DNA of 64,000 bases from Pseudomonas wuhanensis (GTDB lineage: Bacteria; Pseudomonadota; Gammaproteobacteria; Pseudomonadales; Pseudomonadaceae), in assembly GCF_030687395.1 (NCBI RefSeq), contig NZ_CP117430.1, positions 1 through 64,000 on the forward strand, read 5' to 3'. The position numbers were made by a program, and so were the translations under genes. The notes under the pieces are model-generated. The model did no database searches, was not told where the DNA came from, and saw only the letters and a list, made by a program, of their open reading frames with translations. Positions 23,035-33,871 of this stretch are shown piece by piece (position 1 is the first letter of the stretch; the number at the start of each line of letters is the position of its first letter).

Positions 23035-24141
23035 ATGTCGCTGTCTGCCTGTACGTCCGTTTCCCCTGCGGAACTGGAAGCCCGTTTACGCCTGCACCGT
23101 TTGCCGGAACTCGGCCCTGCGCGTTTCAAGAAGTTGCTTGAGGCCTTCGGCTCTGCCTCCAAAGCCATCAGCGCACCGGCCAGCGCCTGGCGCGCGTTGG
23201 GCTTGCCCCTTGCTTGCGCGGAGGCTCGGCGCTCCAGTGAAATTCGTGATGGCGCCAGCCACGCACTGGCCTGGCTAGGGCGCCAGGGCCAGCATTTACT
23301 GATGTGGGACCAACCTGACTACCCCGTGTTGCTGGCGCAAATCAGCGATGCGCCGCCGCTGTTGTTCGTCGCGGGCGATCCGGGAATTCTGGAAAAACCA
23401 CAGCTGGCGATGGTCGGCAGCCGTCGTGCTTCGCGACCGGGCATGGACACTGCCACCGCGTTTTCCCGCACTCTGGCCGGTGCCGGTTTTGTCATCACCA
23501 GCGGTCTGGCCCTGGGCATCGATGCCGCCGCGCATCAGGCAGCTCTGGACGTTGGCGGGCAAACGGTCGGGGTACTTGGCACGGGGCTGGAAAATTTTTA
23601 TCCACAGCGCAATCGGCGACTGGCGGACGCCATGATCGCTTCGGGAAGCGCGGTACTTTCGGAGTTCCCGCTGGACGCCGGCCCTTCCCCCAGCAATTTC
23701 CCCCGGCGCAATCGAATCATCAGCGGTTTGTCCCTCGGCGTGCTCGTGGTCGAGGCGAGTGTTGCCAGTGGTTCATTGATCACCGCGAGACTGGCGGCGG
23801 AACAGGGGCGTGAGGTGTATGCGATTCCAGGGTCGATCCATCACCCTGGGGCAAAGGGTTGCCATCAGCTGATCCGCGACGGTGCGGTGCTGGTGGAAAC
23901 CATCGAGCACATCCTCGAAGCCTTGCGCGGTTGGCAACGGCTGCCGTTATCCACAGAAACGCCGCAGACGACAGAGACTCATCCGCTGCTCATGTTGCTC
24001 CACGCGGCGCCCCATACCAGCGAAGCCTTGTCGATCACCAGCGGCTGGGCGCTGCCAAAAGTGCTGGCAGCGCTGACGGAACTGGAAATGGATGGCCGTG
24101 CGGTCTGCGAAAGCGGTCGATGGTTTGCGCGGGTAAACTAG
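23035..24141 (+). CDS. dprA: DNA-processing protein DprA
   Basis: 368 residues. DprA protects incoming single-stranded DNA and loads RecA during natural transformation. The Rossmann-like core shows MVGSRRASRPG, ITSGLALGIDAAAHQAAL and GTGLENFYPQRN, and the C-terminal 65 residues look like the winged-helix DML1 domain. Two DnaA boxes lie in its coding sequence (23598-23606 and 23947-23955). tsaC follows after 54 bases. Confidence 0.96.
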   Translation: MSLSACTSVSPAELEARLRLHRLPELGPARFKKLLEAFGSASKAISAPASAWRALGLPLACAEARRSSEIRDGASHALAWLGRQGQHLLMWDQPDYPVLLAQISDAPPLLFVAGDPGILEKPQLAMVGSRRASRPGMDTATAFSRTLAGAGFVITSGLALGIDAAAHQAALDVGGQTVGVLGTGLENFYPQRNRRLADAMIASGSAVLSEFPLDAGPSPSNFPRRNRIISGLSLGVLVVEASVASGSLITARLAAEQGREVYAIPGSIHHPGAKGCHQLIRDGAVLVETIEHILEALRGWQRLPLSTETPQTTETHPLLMLLHAAPHTSEALSITSGWALPKVLAALTELEMDGRAVCESGRWFARVN

Positions 24142-24195
24142 GTTTTATAAGGAAGATCGGTAAACTGCGCAGAGCCTTATTCCGGAGAGTCTTTC

Positions 24196-24753
24196 ATGGT
24201 CAACAGTTGGCGTGTGCAACAAGCCGCACGAGAAGTTCGCGCCGGGGCGGTCATTGCCTATCCAACCGAAGCTGTCTGGGGCCTGGGTTGCGACCCCTGG
24301 AACGAAGAGGCGGTGGATCGTCTGCTGATGCTCAAGGGACGGTCTGTGGATAAAGGTCTGATTCTGGTGGCCGACAATATTCGCCAGTTTGACTTCCTCT
24401 TCGAAGACTTCCCTGAATTGTGGATGGACCGCATGGCCAGCACCTGGCCCGGCCCCAACACCTGGCTGGTGCCGCATCAGAATCTGTTGCCCCAGTGGAT
24501 TACCGGTGTGCATGAAACGGTGGCGTTACGGGTTAGCGATCACCCGCTGGTGCGGGATTTGTGTGCGTTGGTCGGGCCGTTGGTGTCAACCTCGGCCAAC
24601 CCTCAGGGGCGGCCGGCGGCGCGGACGCGGCTTCGCGTGGAGCAGTATTTCCGCGGGCAGGTTGATTGGGTGCTGGGTGGCAATCTGGGTGGGCGGAAGA
24701 ATCCGAGCGTGATTCGCGATCTGGCCACCGGCCACGTTGTGCGCCCGGATTAG
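24196..24753 (+). CDS. tsaC: Threonylcarbamoyl-AMP synthase (TsaC/YrdC)
   Basis: 185 residues, the short single-domain form. It makes L-threonylcarbamoyladenylate, the precursor of the t6A37 modification of ANN-decoding tRNAs. Family features are [18 protein letters not shown], the [11 protein letters not shown] stretch and [19 protein letters not shown] lies upstream of the ATG. A DnaA box (24345-24353) is in the coding sequence. A REP doublet follows. Confidence 0.95.
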   Translation: MVNSWRVQQAAREVRAGAVIAYPTEAVWGLGCDPWNEEAVDRLLMLKGRSVDKGLILVADNIRQFDFLFEDFPELWMDRMASTWPGPNTWLVPHQNLLPQWITGVHETVALRVSDHPLVRDLCALVGPLVSTSANPQGRPAARTRLRVEQYFRGQVDWVLGGNLGGRKNPSVIRDLATGHVVRPD

Positions 24754-24767
24754 ACCGCGTCATCGTT

Positions 24768-24856
24768 CTTCGCGGGCAAGCCTCGCTCCCACAGATCCGA
24801 GTCGTATACGAATAATGTGAACGACCGAAATCCTGGAGCGAGGCTTGCCCGCGAAG
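24768..24856. repeat. REP doublet between tsaC and qor
   Basis: Arms of 22 bp (24768-24789 and 24835-24856), inverse copies with core CGCGGGCAAGCCTCGCTCC, separated by 45 bases. It sits between convergent genes. Confidence 0.9.
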
Positions 24857-24862
24857 AGGCCC

Positions 24863-25840
24863 TCAAGGCAACAAAACAGTCGAGCCCGTCGTACGCCGCG
24901 CCGACAATTCGGTCTGCGCTTTGGCCGCTTCAGCCAGTGGATAGCGCTGACTGATGTCCACCTTCAACTTGCCGCTGATGATCATCTCGAATAGCTCATC
25001 GGCCATGCTTTGCAGGTTTTCAGCGTTGTTGGCGTAGGTCGCCAGGGTCGGTCGGGTCACGTACAGCGAACCCTTCCCCGCGAGAATTCCCAGATTCACT
25101 CCGTCCACTGCGCCTGAAGCATTACCGAAACTCACCACCAGCCCCCGAGGCGCGACGCTGTCGAGCGATGTTAGCCAGGTATCTTTGCCTACGCCGTCGT
25201 ACACCACCGGCACTTTTTTACCGTCAGTCAATTCCAGCACGCGTTGTGCGACGTTTTCATGGCTGTAATCGATGGTCGCCCAGGCACCATTGGCTTTCGC
25301 CAGTGCGGCTTTCTCTGGTGAGCTGACTGTGCCGATCAGCTTCACGTCCAAGGCCTTGGCCCATTGGCAGGCCAGCGAACCGACGCCGCCGGCTGCTGCG
25401 TGGAACAGAATGGTTTCGCCACCCTTGAGTTCGTACGTCTGACGCAGCAAGTACTGCACAGTCAGGCCTTTGAGCATCACGCCGGCGGCTTGCTCGAAGC
25501 TGATGGCATCCGGCAGATGTACCAGATTGGCTTCCGGCAAGACATGAACGTCGCTATAAGCGCCCAATGGGCCACTGCCGTACGCCACGCGATCGCCGAT
25601 CTTGAAGCGGGTGACTTCGCTTCCGACGGCTTCGACCACGCCCGCGCCTTCAGCCCCCAGGCCCGACGGCAAGGCAGGTGGCGCATAAAGGCCACCGCGG
25701 TAATAGGTGTCAATGAAGTTCAGGCCGATGGCCTTGTTGGTCACGCGCACCTGCAGCGGGCCGGGTTCGGCGGGCTGGTAATCGACATGTTCGAGTACTT
25801 CGGGGCCGCCATGGGCGCGGAACTGGATACGCTTTGCCAT
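24863..25840 (-). CDS. qor: NADPH:quinone oxidoreductase (zinc-free MDR family)
   Basis: 325 residues from MAKRIQFRAHGGPEVLE; the ATG at 25840 has AAGGAAAG upstream. A GroES-like domain precedes a Rossmann domain with AAAGGVGSLACQWAKAL. The catalytic-zinc cysteines of alcohol dehydrogenases are absent, as in QorA. It reduces quinones with NADPH. The product of the reaction in vivo cannot be read from sequence. It is divergent from hemF. Confidence 0.92.
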   Translation of the reverse strand: MAKRIQFRAHGGPEVLEHVDYQPAEPGPLQVRVTNKAIGLNFIDTYYRGGLYAPPALPSGLGAEGAGVVEAVGSEVTRFKIGDRVAYGSGPLGAYSDVHVLPEANLVHLPDAISFEQAAGVMLKGLTVQYLLRQTYELKGGETILFHAAAGGVGSLACQWAKALDVKLIGTVSSPEKAALAKANGAWATIDYSHENVAQRVLELTDGKKVPVVYDGVGKDTWLTSLDSVAPRGLVVSFGNASGAVDGVNLGILAGKGSLYVTRPTLATYANNAENLQSMADELFEMIISGKLKVDISQRYPLAEAAKAQTELSARRTTGSTVLLP

Positions 25841-25990
25841 CTGCACTTTCCTTAAGTATTAGCTTCTAGAGTTGTAGCGCCAAGCGCCCTATCGGACTCT
25901 TAAAGCTTGACCTTCGTCAACTGCGACGGCACAAGGTGCAGTGTTATCCTACGCAGCAATTTGCCACCGGCCTGTATGAGCGCCGCGTAG

Positions 25991-26929
<939 letters not shown>

Positions 26930-26942
26930 ACGAGGAATCCTG

Positions 26943-27764
26943 ATGGACCGTTACGTCGTATTCGGTAACCCGATTGGCCACAGTAAGTCGCCGCTGATCC
27001 ACCGTTTGTTCGCCGAACAGACCGGGCAGAAACTGGACTACAGCACCTTGCTGGCGCCCCTCGATGATTTTTCCGGCTGTGCCCAGGCATTTTTCCGCGA
27101 AGGGCGTGGGGCGAATGTGACGGTGCCGTTCAAGGAAGATGCCTATCGTTTGGCGAACAGCTTGACCAAGCGAGCGCAGCGGGCCGGCGCGGTGAATACC
27201 CTGAGCAAACTGGCTGATGGCAGTTTGCTGGGCGACAACACCGATGGCGCCGGGCTGGTACGGGACCTGACGGTCAACGCCGGATTTAGTCTTGCGGGCA
27301 AACGCATCCTGCTGCTCGGGGCCGGCGGTGCGGTGCGCGGTGCGCTGGAGCCGCTGCTGGCGGAGCAACCGGCGTCGGTGATCATCGCCAACCGCACGGT
27401 GGAAAAAGCCGAATTACTGGCGGAGTTGTTCGCGGATTTGGGGCCTGTGTCGGCCAGCGGTTTCGATTGGTTGCGCGAACCGGTGGACCTGATCATCAAC
27501 GCTACGTCTGCCAGTCTGTCAGGCGATGTACCGCCGATTGCCGGCAGTTTGATCGAACCGGGCAAGACGGTTTGCTACGACATGATGTACGGCAAGGAGC
27601 CGACCTCGTTCTGCCGTTGGGCCAGCGAGCACGGCGCGGCGGTGGCGATGGATGGCTTGGGAATGTTGGCCGAGCAGGCGGCGGAAGCCTTCTATCTGTG
27701 GCGTGGTGTGCGTCCGGACACAGCGCCAGTGCTGGCCGAACTCCGCCGGCAACTGGCGATGTAG
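26943..27764 (+). CDS. aroE: Shikimate dehydrogenase
   Basis: 273 residues. Reduces 3-dehydroshikimate to shikimate with NADPH. The substrate site NPIGHSKSP is at the N-terminus, the NTDGAGLV motif follows, and the nucleotide-binding loop is [10 protein letters not shown]. The conserved catalytic Lys lies in [11 protein letters not shown]. hemF is immediately upstream. The gene ends 6 bases before a REP hairpin that can act as terminator. Confidence 0.97.
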   Translation: MDRYVVFGNPIGHSKSPLIHRLFAEQTGQKLDYSTLLAPLDDFSGCAQAFFREGRGANVTVPFKEDAYRLANSLTKRAQRAGAVNTLSKLADGSLLGDNTDGAGLVRDLTVNAGFSLAGKRILLLGAGGAVRGALEPLLAEQPASVIIANRTVEKAELLAELFADLGPVSASGFDWLREPVDLIINATSASLSGDVPPIAGSLIEPGKTVCYDMMYGKEPTSFCRWASEHGAAVAMDGLGMLAEQAAEAFYLWRGVRPDTAPVLAELRRQLAM

Positions 27765-27770
27765 TTCTTT

Positions 27771-27798
27771 GTGGCGAGGGAGCAAGCTCCCTCGCCAC
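27771..27798. repeat. Single REP hairpin after aroE
   Basis: GTGGCGAGGGAGC and its inverse flank an AA centre, a 13-bp perfect stem. Same sequence class as the doublets at 29449-29580 and 42582-42720. It lies between convergent aroE and the SulP gene and probably stops transcripts. Confidence 0.88.
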
Positions 27799-27828
27799 AG
27801 GTTATGCCGTTGCCTCAACGTCGGTGTT

Positions 27829-29397
27829 TCAATCTTCAAAGCGAATCGGGCATTTCTCCGCGCCTTCGAGCTTCCTCAACTCCTCCACCACCTGTGGTCG
27901 CGCCCGCCGCAGGGTCAGGCTGCGATCCTGGCGCAGTAACCGTCGCGCTTCCTGGTGCAGCATTTCCACGCCTGAATAGTCGATGAAGTTGATCTGCTGC
28001 GCCTCGATCACTACCCGTGCGCCGTGCATTCGCTGCAAACGCACTTGCAGGTAATGGCTGGCGCCAAAAAAAATCGAACCACCGACTCGCAGAATGTCTT
28101 CGTCGCCCTCTCGCCAATGCTGCACCCGAGGTTGCGAGGTGCGTTTGAGGTAGAAGAACAGCGAGGCCAGCACTCCGGCGTAGATCGCCGTTTGCAACTC
28201 CAGCAACAGCGTCGCGACACAGGTCAGCGCCATGACCAGAAACTCGGCACGGCTGACCCGCAACAAGGCGCGAAGGCCGCGATGGTCCACCAATCCCCAG
28301 GCGATCAACAAAATGCTGCCGGCCATGGCCGGGATCGGAATATGCGCGATCAATACCGCACCGAAGATAGCGAACAGCGCCACCCACACCGCTGAAAAAA
28401 CCCCCGCCAACGGTGAACAGGCACCGGCGTCATAGCTCAGGGCCGAGCGGGTGAAGGAACCGGCTGACAACGAGCCGGAAAAAAACGCACCGACCATGTT
28501 CGAAAAACCCTGGGCGCGGACTTCTTGATTGGCATCGAGCAATTGCTGCGAACGCGCTGACAAAGAGCGGGCAATCGACAGGCTCGTCACCAACCCGAGC
28601 ATGCCGACCGCTACCGCGCTAGGCAGCAGGCGCAACACCAGGTCCAGATCCAGCGGCAGCGGGCTGAAGGGCGGCAGCCGTCCGACAAAGGCGCTGACTA
28701 ACTTCACATGACCGAACATCGCTGGCCACAGCCACACCAGCAATCCGCTCAAGGCCAGAGCGATCAATAGCGTCGGCCAGCGTGGCACCAGCAGTTTCAG
28801 CACGACGCCCACCACCACCGTGGCCAAGCCCAGTACCAGCGAGGGTTTGTCCACTTCACTGAGATGACTGAACAGCAGCACCAGGCTGTTCAGCGCCGTG
28901 GCCTGGTTGGGCACCTCCAGCCCCAGCAGGTTCGGCAGCTGCCCAATGGCAATCACCACCGCCGCGCCGAGGGTGAAGCCCAGCACCACCGAGTGAGAGA
29001 CGAAATTCACCAAGGCGCCGAAACGCAGCAAACCCAGCAACCACTGGAAAATGCCCGCGAGGAGTGTCAGAAGCAGGATCAGCGTGACGTAGTCCTGCGA
29101 CGCGGGGACGGCCAGAGGACTGACGCTGGCGTAAAGGACGATGGAAATGGCCGCCGTAGGGCCGCAAATCAAATGCCACGACGAACCCCACAGGCAGGCG
29201 ATCAGCACTGGGATGATCGCGGCATACAAGCCATATTCCGGTGGGAGACCGGCGATCAGGGCGTAGGCAATGGATTGTGGCAACGCGAGAATCGCGCCAC
29301 TCAGGCCGACAATCAGGTCACGACCGACGCTGGCGCGGGTTTGCCGGGGCAACCAGGTCAGGAAAGGAAAGAGTGAATGGCGGCTGGGGAAGGCCAT
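27829..29397 (-). CDS. SulP-family anion transporter with STAS domain
   Basis: 522 residues from MAFPSRHSLFPF. Ten or more membrane segments precede a cytoplasmic STAS domain (about the last 110 residues; NFIDYSGVEMLHQEARRLL). The SulP consensus GLSGAILALPQSIAYALIAGLPPEYGLYAA is seen near the N-terminus (split here by eye). Members carry sulfate, bicarbonate or other anions. The next genes on this strand handle choline-O-sulfate, whose hydrolysis yields sulfate, but a REP doublet separates them, so a functional link is only suggestive. Confidence 0.9.
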   Translation of the reverse strand: MAFPSRHSLFPFLTWLPRQTRASVGRDLIVGLSGAILALPQSIAYALIAGLPPEYGLYAAIIPVLIACLWGSSWHLICGPTAAISIVLYASVSPLAVPASQDYVTLILLLTLLAGIFQWLLGLLRFGALVNFVSHSVVLGFTLGAAVVIAIGQLPNLLGLEVPNQATALNSLVLLFSHLSEVDKPSLVLGLATVVVGVVLKLLVPRWPTLLIALALSGLLVWLWPAMFGHVKLVSAFVGRLPPFSPLPLDLDLVLRLLPSAVAVGMLGLVTSLSIARSLSARSQQLLDANQEVRAQGFSNMVGAFFSGSLSAGSFTRSALSYDAGACSPLAGVFSAVWVALFAIFGAVLIAHIPIPAMAGSILLIAWGLVDHRGLRALLRVSRAEFLVMALTCVATLLLELQTAIYAGVLASLFFYLKRTSQPRVQHWREGDEDILRVGGSIFFGASHYLQVRLQRMHGARVVIEAQQINFIDYSGVEMLHQEARRLLRQDRSLTLRRARPQVVEELRKLEGAEKCPIRFED

Positions 29398-29448
29398 GGG
29401 TCCTCTCGGGCGGGGTTTTGCACAAGGGTAACAGGGTAAAACGATCAT

Positions 29449-29580
29449 TGTGGCGAGGGAGCTTGCTCCCGCTCGGTTGCGCAGCAGCCGCCAATCCGGA
29501 CAACTCGGTGAGACAGATAAACCGTGTTCGCCGAAATGGGAGCGCTACGCACTCCAGCGGGAGCAAGCTCCCTCGCCACA
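29449..29580. repeat. REP doublet between choX and the SulP gene
   Basis: Perfect 25-bp arms (29449-29473 and 29556-29580) of the GTGGCGAGGGAGC class, enclosing 82 bases. It ends 9 bases before the choX stop. Confidence 0.92.
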
Positions 29581-29588
29581 GAGAACCG

Positions 29589-30509
29589 TTACAACTTGGC
29601 TTTGACCGCCGGCAGAGCATCCTTGCCATCCACAGTCTTCACACCATCGAGCCATTTATCCAGCACCACCGGGTTGGCCTTGATCCACGCCTTGGCCGCC
29701 TCGGTATTGCTGATTTTCTTGTTCACCACCTCGGCCATGATGCTGTTCTCCATTTCCTGGGTAAAACTCAGGTTGGTGAGCAGCTTGCCGACATTCGGAC
29801 AGGCCTGTGCATAACCTTTGCGGGTCAGTGTATAAACGCTGCCGGTGTCACCGAAGTACTTCTCGCCGCCCTTCAGGTAATGCATTTTCAGTTGCACGTT
29901 CATCGGGTGTGGCGTCCAGCCGAGGAAGGTCACGAACTTCTGTTTCTTCACCGCGCGAGACACTTCGGCCAGCATCGCCTGCTCGCTGGATTCGACCAGC
30001 TTCCACTGACCCAGGTCGAAGTCGTTCTTCTTGATGATCTCTTGCAGCGAAATGTTCGCCGGGGCACCGGAGCCGATGCCATAGATCTTCTTGTCGAACT
30101 TGTCAGCAAACTTATTCAAGTCGTTAAAGTTATGCACACCCGCGTCCCAAACATAGTCCGGGACCGCCAGCGTGAACTCGGTGCCGTCGAGGTTCTTCGC
30201 CAGTTGCGTAACGTCGCCATTGGCCACGAACTTGTCGTAGAAGCCTTGCTGCGCCGGCATCCAGTTACCCAGGAAAACGTCCACCTGGCCATCCTTCAGA
30301 CCGCCAAAGGTGATCGGCACCGCCAGCGTGTCGACCTTGGCCTTGTAGCCCATGCCGTCCAGCAGAAACCCGGTGATGGCGTTGGTTGCAGCGATGTCGC
30401 TCCAGCCAGGGTCGGCCATTTTCACCGTCTCGCAGCTTTGCTCGGCGTAGGCCGAGGCGCTGCCCAGAGCCAGAAGCCCGACTGTCAGTACTGTGGATAA
30501 CCTTTGCAT
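29589..30509 (-). CDS. choX: Choline ABC transporter substrate-binding protein
   Basis: 306 residues with a signal peptide (cleavage near AYA-EQ, residue 22). The sequence has the glycine-betaine/choline-binding fold of the OpuAC type: KMADPGWSDIAATNAIT, VDVFLGNWMPAQ and FVTFLGWTPHPMN supply the aromatic box residues. It starts 16 bases after the betC stop, so the pair forms an operon. The permease and ATPase partners are not in the window and must be encoded elsewhere. A DnaA box lies in the signal-peptide codons (30492-30500). Confidence 0.92.
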   Translation of the reverse strand: MQRLSTVLTVGLLALGSASAYAEQSCETVKMADPGWSDIAATNAITGFLLDGMGYKAKVDTLAVPITFGGLKDGQVDVFLGNWMPAQQGFYDKFVANGDVTQLAKNLDGTEFTLAVPDYVWDAGVHNFNDLNKFADKFDKKIYGIGSGAPANISLQEIIKKNDFDLGQWKLVESSEQAMLAEVSRAVKKQKFVTFLGWTPHPMNVQLKMHYLKGGEKYFGDTGSVYTLTRKGYAQACPNVGKLLTNLSFTQEMENSIMAEVVNKKISNTEAAKAWIKANPVVLDKWLDGVKTVDGKDALPAVKAKL

Positions 30510-30525
30510 GGACTTCCCCTTAACA

Positions 30526-32040
30526 TTATTGGTTTTGGCAGGGTTGTGGATAGCGTGCTTTACGTTCCAGATCGTCGAGGTCGATGTGGTTGCGCATGTA
30601 CTGCTGACTGGCGTCTACCAGCGGCTGGTGATCCCAGCTCTTCAGTTTGCCGATGGTCAGGGCCTCGGCAACGAAACGTCGGCGTCGCTGACTGGCGAGC
30701 ACCTGTTGGTGGATCGCCGGGATATCCCATTTGCCCCGCGCTTCGGCGAGAAACGCCTCGAAAAGTTGCCGATGTTGCGGCGATTGGCTGAGCTCTTCCT
30801 GTTCCTTCGGGTCGTTTTGTACATCGAAGAGTAGGCAAGGGTCGTCTTCGCTGTAGATGAATTTGTAGGCGCCACGGCGAATCATCATCAACGGGCTGAT
30901 GGTGCCTTCGGCCATGTACTCACCGAAAACTTCATCGTGACCGCCCTGCCCTTGCAGGTGCGAAACCAGCGAGCGGCCGTCCAGCGGCAGACCTGGTTCC
31001 AGTGAGCCGCCGGCCAATTCCACAAAGGTCGGCAGCAGGTCGGCGGTGGACACCGCCGCGCTGACCCGCCCGGCCCCGAATTGCCCTGGTGCACTGATCA
31101 GCAGCGGTACACGGGCAGCCATTTCGTACCAGTGCATTTTGTACCAGAGGCCGCGCTCGCCGAGCATGTCGCCGTGGTCACCGGAGAATACGATGATGGT
31201 GTCATCGATCAGCCCGGTTTCTTCGAGTGTTTGCAGAAGTTTGCCGACGTTACTGTCGATATAGCTGCACGCACCGAAATAGGCGCGGCGCGCGTCGCGA
31301 ATCTTATCCACAGGCAGCGGCTTGTCCCACAGGTCATAGACCTTGAGTAAACGCTGGGAGTGAGGATCGAGTTCTTTCTGTGCGGGTGTCTCGGGTAAAG
31401 GGATGTCGGCCTCGTCGTACAGATCCCAAAAAGCCTTGGGAATCGTGTACGGATCGTGTGGGTGAGTCATCGACACGGTCAGGCAGAATGGCTGATCGCC
31501 GTCCTCGCGGATGTGATCGAACAGGTATTGCTGGGCCTTGAACACCACCTCTTCGTCGAAATCCAGTTGATTGGTGCGCACGCACGGCCCAGCTTGCAGC
31601 ACCGACGACATGTTGTGATACCAGGTTGGGCGCACATCCGGCTCATCCCAGTTCACCGACCAACCGTAATCGGCCGGATAGATGTCGCTGGTCAGGCGTT
31701 CTTCATAGCCGTGCAACTGGTCCGGGCCACAGAAGTGCATCTTGCCCGACAGCGCGGTGCGGTAACCGAGGCGCCGCAGGTAGTGGGCATAAGTCGGAAC
31801 GTCGGCAGGGAAATCGGCCGCGTTGTCGTAGGCGCCGATCTTGCTCGGTAACTGGCCACTGACCAGGGTGAAACGCGACGGCGCGCAAAGAGGGCTATTG
31901 CAATAAGCGGCGTCGAACACCACGCCTTCGGCGGCCAGGCGGCTGAGATTCGGCAGTTTGATAGGCGAAGGGCCGTAGAACGGCAACATTGGCGCGGCCA
32001 TTTGATCGGCCATGATGAAAAGAATATTTTTGCGCTTCAT
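30526..32040 (-). CDS. betC: Choline-sulfatase
   Basis: 504 residues from MKRKNILFIMADQ. It hydrolyses choline-O-sulfate to choline and sulfate in the cytoplasm. The sulfatase signature C-x-P-S-R is present as CAPSRFTLVSGQLPS, so the Cys must be converted to formylglycine. Metal-binding residues are visible in MADQ near the start and in FSGDHGDMLGERG. The operon partner choX provides choline uptake. A LysR gene is divergent. A DnaA box lies at 31304-31312. Confidence 0.95.
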   Translation of the reverse strand: MKRKNILFIMADQMAAPMLPFYGPSPIKLPNLSRLAAEGVVFDAAYCNSPLCAPSRFTLVSGQLPSKIGAYDNAADFPADVPTYAHYLRRLGYRTALSGKMHFCGPDQLHGYEERLTSDIYPADYGWSVNWDEPDVRPTWYHNMSSVLQAGPCVRTNQLDFDEEVVFKAQQYLFDHIREDGDQPFCLTVSMTHPHDPYTIPKAFWDLYDEADIPLPETPAQKELDPHSQRLLKVYDLWDKPLPVDKIRDARRAYFGACSYIDSNVGKLLQTLEETGLIDDTIIVFSGDHGDMLGERGLWYKMHWYEMAARVPLLISAPGQFGAGRVSAAVSTADLLPTFVELAGGSLEPGLPLDGRSLVSHLQGQGGHDEVFGEYMAEGTISPLMMIRRGAYKFIYSEDDPCLLFDVQNDPKEQEELSQSPQHRQLFEAFLAEARGKWDIPAIHQQVLASQRRRRFVAEALTIGKLKSWDHQPLVDASQQYMRNHIDLDDLERKARYPQPCQNQ

Positions 32041-32154
32041 GTGATCGCGGCATTCCATAGTGGATATTTATGCGAGAGTGCTGTGATCGAGCATGGAGTC
32101 CATACTCTTTGTGGTAAAGCCCATGCCAGGCAATGACTAGGATAAGCACAGCTT
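32041..32154. promoter_or_regulatory. Divergent promoter region of betC and its LysR regulator
   Basis: 114 bp between start codons. LysR regulators normally bind such shared regions. I do not see a clear T-N11-A palindrome that I would defend. Confidence 0.5.
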
Positions 32155-33105
32155 ATGTATGACGCCCTCGGTGATTTGTCCCTGGACCTGCTGCGTGCCT
32201 TTGAAGCCGCGGCCCGGCAACGCAGTTTCACCGCGGCCGCGGTGGAGCTCGGCACCACGCAACCGGCCATCAGCCAGCAGATAAAGCGATTGGAAGAGCA
32301 GCTCGCTACACGGTTGTTCGACCGCATTTATCGCGGTATCGAACTGACCGAGGCTGGCGCCATTCTGTTCGAGCAAGTTCAGCTCGGTTTGCAGAACATC
32401 GATGCAGGATTGAGCGCAATCAGCGCTCAGCAACAGCACGAAGTGTTGCAGGTGGCCACCGATTTCGCCTTCGCTGCGTACTGGCTGATGCCGCGTCTGC
32501 ACCGCTTCCATACCGCCAACCCTCACGTGGATGTCAGCCTGGTCACCAGTGAGCGCAGCCACAACATGCTGCGCACCGATATCGATGTGGCGGTGCTATT
32601 CGGCGATGGCCGATTCAAGCAAGGCGAGAGCCATTGGCTGTTCAGCGAAGAAGTGTTTCCTGTGTGCAGCCCGCTGCTATTGAAAGACCGTCCCCTGCCC
32701 TTGCCGGCTCAGGCCTTGCTGGAGTTTCCGTTGTTGCACCTGAGAGGCGAACACAGCAGTAACTGGTTCGACTGGAGCGGCGTGTTTCGCGAGCTGGGGA
32801 TCACGTCGGCGCCAGCCCCGGGACAACTGCGCTTCGACAATTACACCTTGCTGATTCAGGCGGCGATTGGCGGTCAGGGCGTCGCAATCGGTTGGCGGCA
32901 CCTTGTGGATAACTTGCTGGCGCAAGGTCTGTTGTGTCGCCCGATTGCCGACACGGTGATTTCCAGGCTGGGCTATTACGTGGTCCTGCCCCAGCGCAAA
33001 CGACGTGGGGTGTTGATTCAGCTGTTTGTGGATTGGTTGATGGCGGAACAGGCCAGCAGTGCGCAATCGCTCAATGGTCTTCCTTTGCCTTCGATTGCGG
33101 TGTAA
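32155..33105 (+). CDS. LysR-family regulator of choline-sulfate use
   Basis: 316 residues. The N-terminal winged helix (LDLLRAFEAAARQRSFTAAA, then TTQPAISQQIKRLEEQL) is followed by a periplasmic-binding-like effector domain. It is divergent from betC-choX. A LysR gene in this place belongs to a recognised family of choline-sulfate regulators, so it probably senses choline-O-sulfate or choline and controls betC. A DnaA box (32904-32912), the last perfect one in the window, lies near its 3' end. Confidence 0.9.
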   Translation: MYDALGDLSLDLLRAFEAAARQRSFTAAAVELGTTQPAISQQIKRLEEQLATRLFDRIYRGIELTEAGAILFEQVQLGLQNIDAGLSAISAQQQHEVLQVATDFAFAAYWLMPRLHRFHTANPHVDVSLVTSERSHNMLRTDIDVAVLFGDGRFKQGESHWLFSEEVFPVCSPLLLKDRPLPLPAQALLEFPLLHLRGEHSSNWFDWSGVFRELGITSAPAPGQLRFDNYTLLIQAAIGGQGVAIGWRHLVDNLLAQGLLCRPIADTVISRLGYYVVLPQRKRRGVLIQLFVDWLMAEQASSAQSLNGLPLPSIAV

Positions 33106-33125
33106 ACGGGTGCGGACGATCTTTA

Positions 33126-33788
33126 CTATTCCGAAGTCCCGACAAAACTCACATGCTCACCCACATGCAGGTTCAGGTGCAGCTCATCGGCAATCCCCAC
33201 CGCTACCCTGTTCAGCCGTTCCAGCGCTGCGGCCAAGCCAGGTTCCAGGCTACTGCTGACGTGACTGAAATGCTCGATGGTCAGCCCGGGCACGCGGCGT
33301 GGTGCATTCACCAAGGTCCAGTGCAACGAGCTGCTTTGCAGAGCCTCGCGGATTTCTTCGGCGGCGTGGCGTTGCAACGGGTCTTCTATTTCCGGATCGT
33401 CCAGCACCTCGAAATCGCCCACCACAAACAGCCGGGCAATGCCTGCGGCCTGCATGCCGTCGATCAGTGCATCCACCGCCAGCACCTCCTCGACCGGGCC
33501 GGGCACGATGGATTTTTCGATGTGTTCACTGTTCATCGGCAGCCCTGGTGCATCGAGCAGGCAGATCACCGCCGAACTGCCGGCCACGCTCTGCTTGACC
33601 CGCTTGGCATCGAACAGGTCACCAGTCTTGGTGCGTAAACCCGGGCGCGGCGCGAGCGCGTTCAGGTCATCGAGAATCGCGATCACTTCATGCTGGCGCC
33701 GCAGCATTTCAGCCATCAGCGCACTGCCCAAGCTACTCATGGCACCATAAAGCACTACCTTCACCACCGGGGTTTCGGCATTTTTCAT
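33126..33788 (-). CDS. NAD(P)-binding Rossmann-fold protein
   Basis: 220 residues. The N-terminal KVVLYGAMSSLGSALMAEML is a variant glycine-rich loop of atypical short-chain dehydrogenases (NmrA/YwnB type), and LHWTLVNAPRR resembles the later SDR core. No catalytic Tyr-x3-Lys is evident, so it may be a redox sensor rather than an enzyme. It converges with the LysR gene. Substrate unknown. Confidence 0.8.
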   Translation of the reverse strand: MKNAETPVVKVVLYGAMSSLGSALMAEMLRRQHEVIAILDDLNALAPRPGLRTKTGDLFDAKRVKQSVAGSSAVICLLDAPGLPMNSEHIEKSIVPGPVEEVLAVDALIDGMQAAGIARLFVVGDFEVLDDPEIEDPLQRHAAEEIREALQSSSLHWTLVNAPRRVPGLTIEHFSHVSSSLEPGLAAALERLNRVAVGIADELHLNLHVGEHVSFVGTSE

Positions 33789-33871
33789 GGCCGTGCTCCG
33801 TACTTCCTGCCTATATAGCGTAAGACCTGCTGGGAACGGTGTGGGTTCGACGAGGTTTAAAGGGGTTTCAG

